From contig NC_058337.1 of the NCBI RefSeq assembly GCF_905475395.1, positions 103,100,368 through 103,164,367 of the forward strand: DNA of 64,000 bases, written 5' to 3'. Positions within the stretch are counted from its first letter, which is position 1; each line of letters opens with the position of its first letter. The notes beneath the pieces were generated by a model. The model was not told the DNA's origin, did not search any database, and saw only the letters and a list, made by a program, of their open reading frames with translations. The position numbers and the translations under genes were made by a program. This DNA comes from Chrysoperla carnea (Eukaryota > Arthropoda > Insecta > Neuroptera > Chrysopidae). Positions 62,081 to 64,000 of the stretch are shown here, one piece after another.

Positions 62081-62650
62081 ATATATTTTTATACCATGTA
62101 CGAAATATACCAAGGTATACTAAGTTTAGACCAAAGTTTGTAACGCTTAAAAATATTGATGCTATAAACAAAATTTTGGTATAGGTGTTCATAAAATCAC
62201 CTAATGAGTCCATTTCCGGTTGTTTGTCTGTCTGCCTGTCGTCTGTCTGTCCGTCTGCCATCCCGATAGCTCAAAAAAGAAGAGAGATATCAAGTTGAAA
62301 TTTTTATAGCTTGCTTAGGACGTAAAAAGTGAGGTCAAGTTCGTAAATGAGCAACATAGGTCAATCGGGTCTTGAATATCTTGTAAACCGTTAGAGATAG
62401 AACAAAAGTTTAAATGTAAAAAATGTTCCTTATACAAGAATAAACAACTTTTGTTTGAAACATTTTTTCGTAAACATCACTGTTTACCCCGTGAAAGCGC
62501 AAATTATGGGCAAATTTTATAGTATGTATTATATGGGAATATCAGTTATATATGTGTGACATGTATGTATGTGTAATATGATAGAGTAATCAATGCTGTC
62601 TATGCATGGTATTTCAACAATTAACTCAGTCAATTGTTTGTTTTCACTTG
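62081..62650 (-). repeat. dispersed repeat D, copy 3 (opposite orientation)
   Basis: On the minus strand it runs AACAATTGACTGAGTTAATTG, TCTATGCATAGACAGC-like, ACATACATGTCACAC, TCTAACGGTTTACAAG, GACGGACAGACAGACGACAG and TTTTATGAACACCTATACC to ACATGGTATAAA, colinear with 58721-59250. The 80-residue open frame in its 3' part (62019-62261) is a by-product of the repeat and is broken by substitutions in copy 2. Confidence 0.8.
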
Positions 62651-64000
62651 TTAATAATAATTTTTTACGTCAAAACAATTTAGCCTCAAAGTGCGTTATA
62701 TCCTAACATCCCGTTAATATGGTACATTTACCTTAACGTATATAAAACGGATATAAATAATAACAATGATCCAAAGTACAACACTTTCCCATCCATGCTA
62801 TTTATAAATATACATACATATAACTGGTTCAGTATGTACAACTATACTATGAGTATACATAAAGTAAGTTATATACTTTTATAATAAAAAATAATATTAT
62901 GCCTACATTATTTTATTATATTTATTTATTTGTTTTGTTTGTTATTTTTTTATTTAGCTTGGTATTTAGTACTTTTACTTACATAGTATGTTCATACTCT
63001 AAAAGTAATGTAATGAATTTAATATTGTGTGTTTGTGTATATGCTGTTACATTATGTTAATATTGTTGTGTTAGTAATATGTGTGTGTGTGTACCTACTT
63101 AAGTTGTTTATTAATAATTTTAAATTGAATGTTTTTAATACTTGTGTGTATTGAATGTGTAGGATGGCTGCACTAATTAATGGACATTTATCTAATAAAA
63201 AATAAGGGGGTGTTACCACTATTGAAAAGAAATTGAATCAAGTTTTTTGATGCTACCAAAACTTTGATAGTGCCAAGTTTAAGTAATAGGGTATTATACT
63301 ATATTTGAAAAAGTACTTCAACATGTTGATTTTGCTAATAAAAAGCCATCAAAAATTTATTTCGGAAAAATACTTACATACGCTTTCTTGCCAAAAACTT
63401 AAATTAAATTTTAAACCTTTTTTAAACTGTCAAAAACGCATTCATTCAATTTGGTGGCGTAATATCGGTATCATTATACGAAATAACACAGATAAGTTTG
63501 ACAGATATATTCATAGACAACTAATTATAATAAATATAAATATTTATTATCTATGGATATATTATACCCAGCTATCTACACTGAACTAATTGATGGTCTA
63601 TGGTTCATATCGATATGACATCACATCGGGACTTGTCCGAGTTTTAGGTCACGTGATATACAGTTTAAAAATTACGATTTAATTTTAATATTATAAAAGA
63701 AAAATGTGCTTTTATGACTCGAAATCAGAATATTTAAGTATATTTTTACATAAATTTTAACTTTTTTCAAATTTCATAATTGATTTTTCACTACCGAAAG
63801 TACCCTATTTTTTGTTTAGCCTTACGTGAATTTTAAAATTAAAATTAAAAAGCTTGATTTTTTTTCATATAAGGTTGGAAGTCTTAATCAATTCTGAAAA
63901 ATTGGAGGGAGGGGTTGCCCGATTATTTATAGATATATTTATAAGAGTATCTCACTAGCAAATAGTGAATAGTCACTATTTTCACTATTTCAAATAATGT
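62651..64000. other. gene-free AT-rich DNA at the right edge
   Basis: Low-complexity AT-rich sequence with GT-rich microrepeats near 63020-63100. A tiny frame at 63163 (MAALINGHLSNKK then stop) follows a GTGTAG acceptor-like site but has no donor or homology. Nothing further is supported. Confidence 0.4.

Noticed and set aside
62019-62261. 80-codon minus-strand frame with a hydrophobic segment
   Set aside because: Part of dispersed repeat D; the equivalent frame is broken in the 58721 copy.
63163-63204. Tiny frame MAALINGHLSNKK after an acceptor-like site
   Set aside because: Only 13 codons before a stop, no donor, no homology.

Overview
The window is AT-rich nuclear DNA from an insect. It carries four conserved intron-bearing protein genes with canonical GT-AG splice sites, long introns and many short inverted-repeat transposons. 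The order of insect cannot be fixed from the sequence. The (CAA)n/(CAG)n polyglutamine tracts, a Jockey-like LINE relic and a visual arrestin are all typical of insects. A LINE tail made of the CCTAA pentamer matches the TTAGG-type insect telomere repeat.

Layout. 1452-16153 (+): the 3' part of Patronin (CAMSAP), eleven coding exons ending in the microtubule minus-end-binding CKK domain; its N-terminal exons, including any CH domain, lie before the window. 16154-24234: intergenic, with one hAT-type MITE. 24235-26884 (+): Arr1, a complete three-exon visual arrestin of 385 residues. 26885-34500: intergenic, with large foldback repeats. 34501-41666 (-): dock (NCK adaptor), four coding exons, SH3-SH3-SH3-SH2, 459 residues. 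41667-44217: divergent intergenic region between dock and the next gene, holding a THAP-like orphan exon and a 692-bp transposon with two 261-nt arms that look identical. 44218-51097 (+): importin alpha of the Kap-alpha3 (KPNA3/4) class, three coding exons, 531 residues. 51098-64000: no gene seen; dispersed repeats, including TTAA-flanked elements and three copies of one repeat family.

Every predicted coding exon joins its neighbour in phase (Patronin 3051 nt in the window, Arr1 1158 nt, dock 1380 nt, importin alpha 1596 nt, all multiples of three), which is the main internal check on these models. The four products act in different processes: microtubule minus-end stabilisation, rhodopsin shut-off, tyrosine-kinase adaptor signalling and nuclear import. 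Nothing suggests a functional cluster.

I found no novel enzymatic or defence system. The most interesting material is transposon archaeology: a tandem duplication across the first intron/exon-2 boundary of importin alpha that leaves a decoy splice acceptor, later split by independent insertions; a LINE with a telomere-like tail and a 15-bp target duplication; and a very young-looking palindrome in a shared 5' region.
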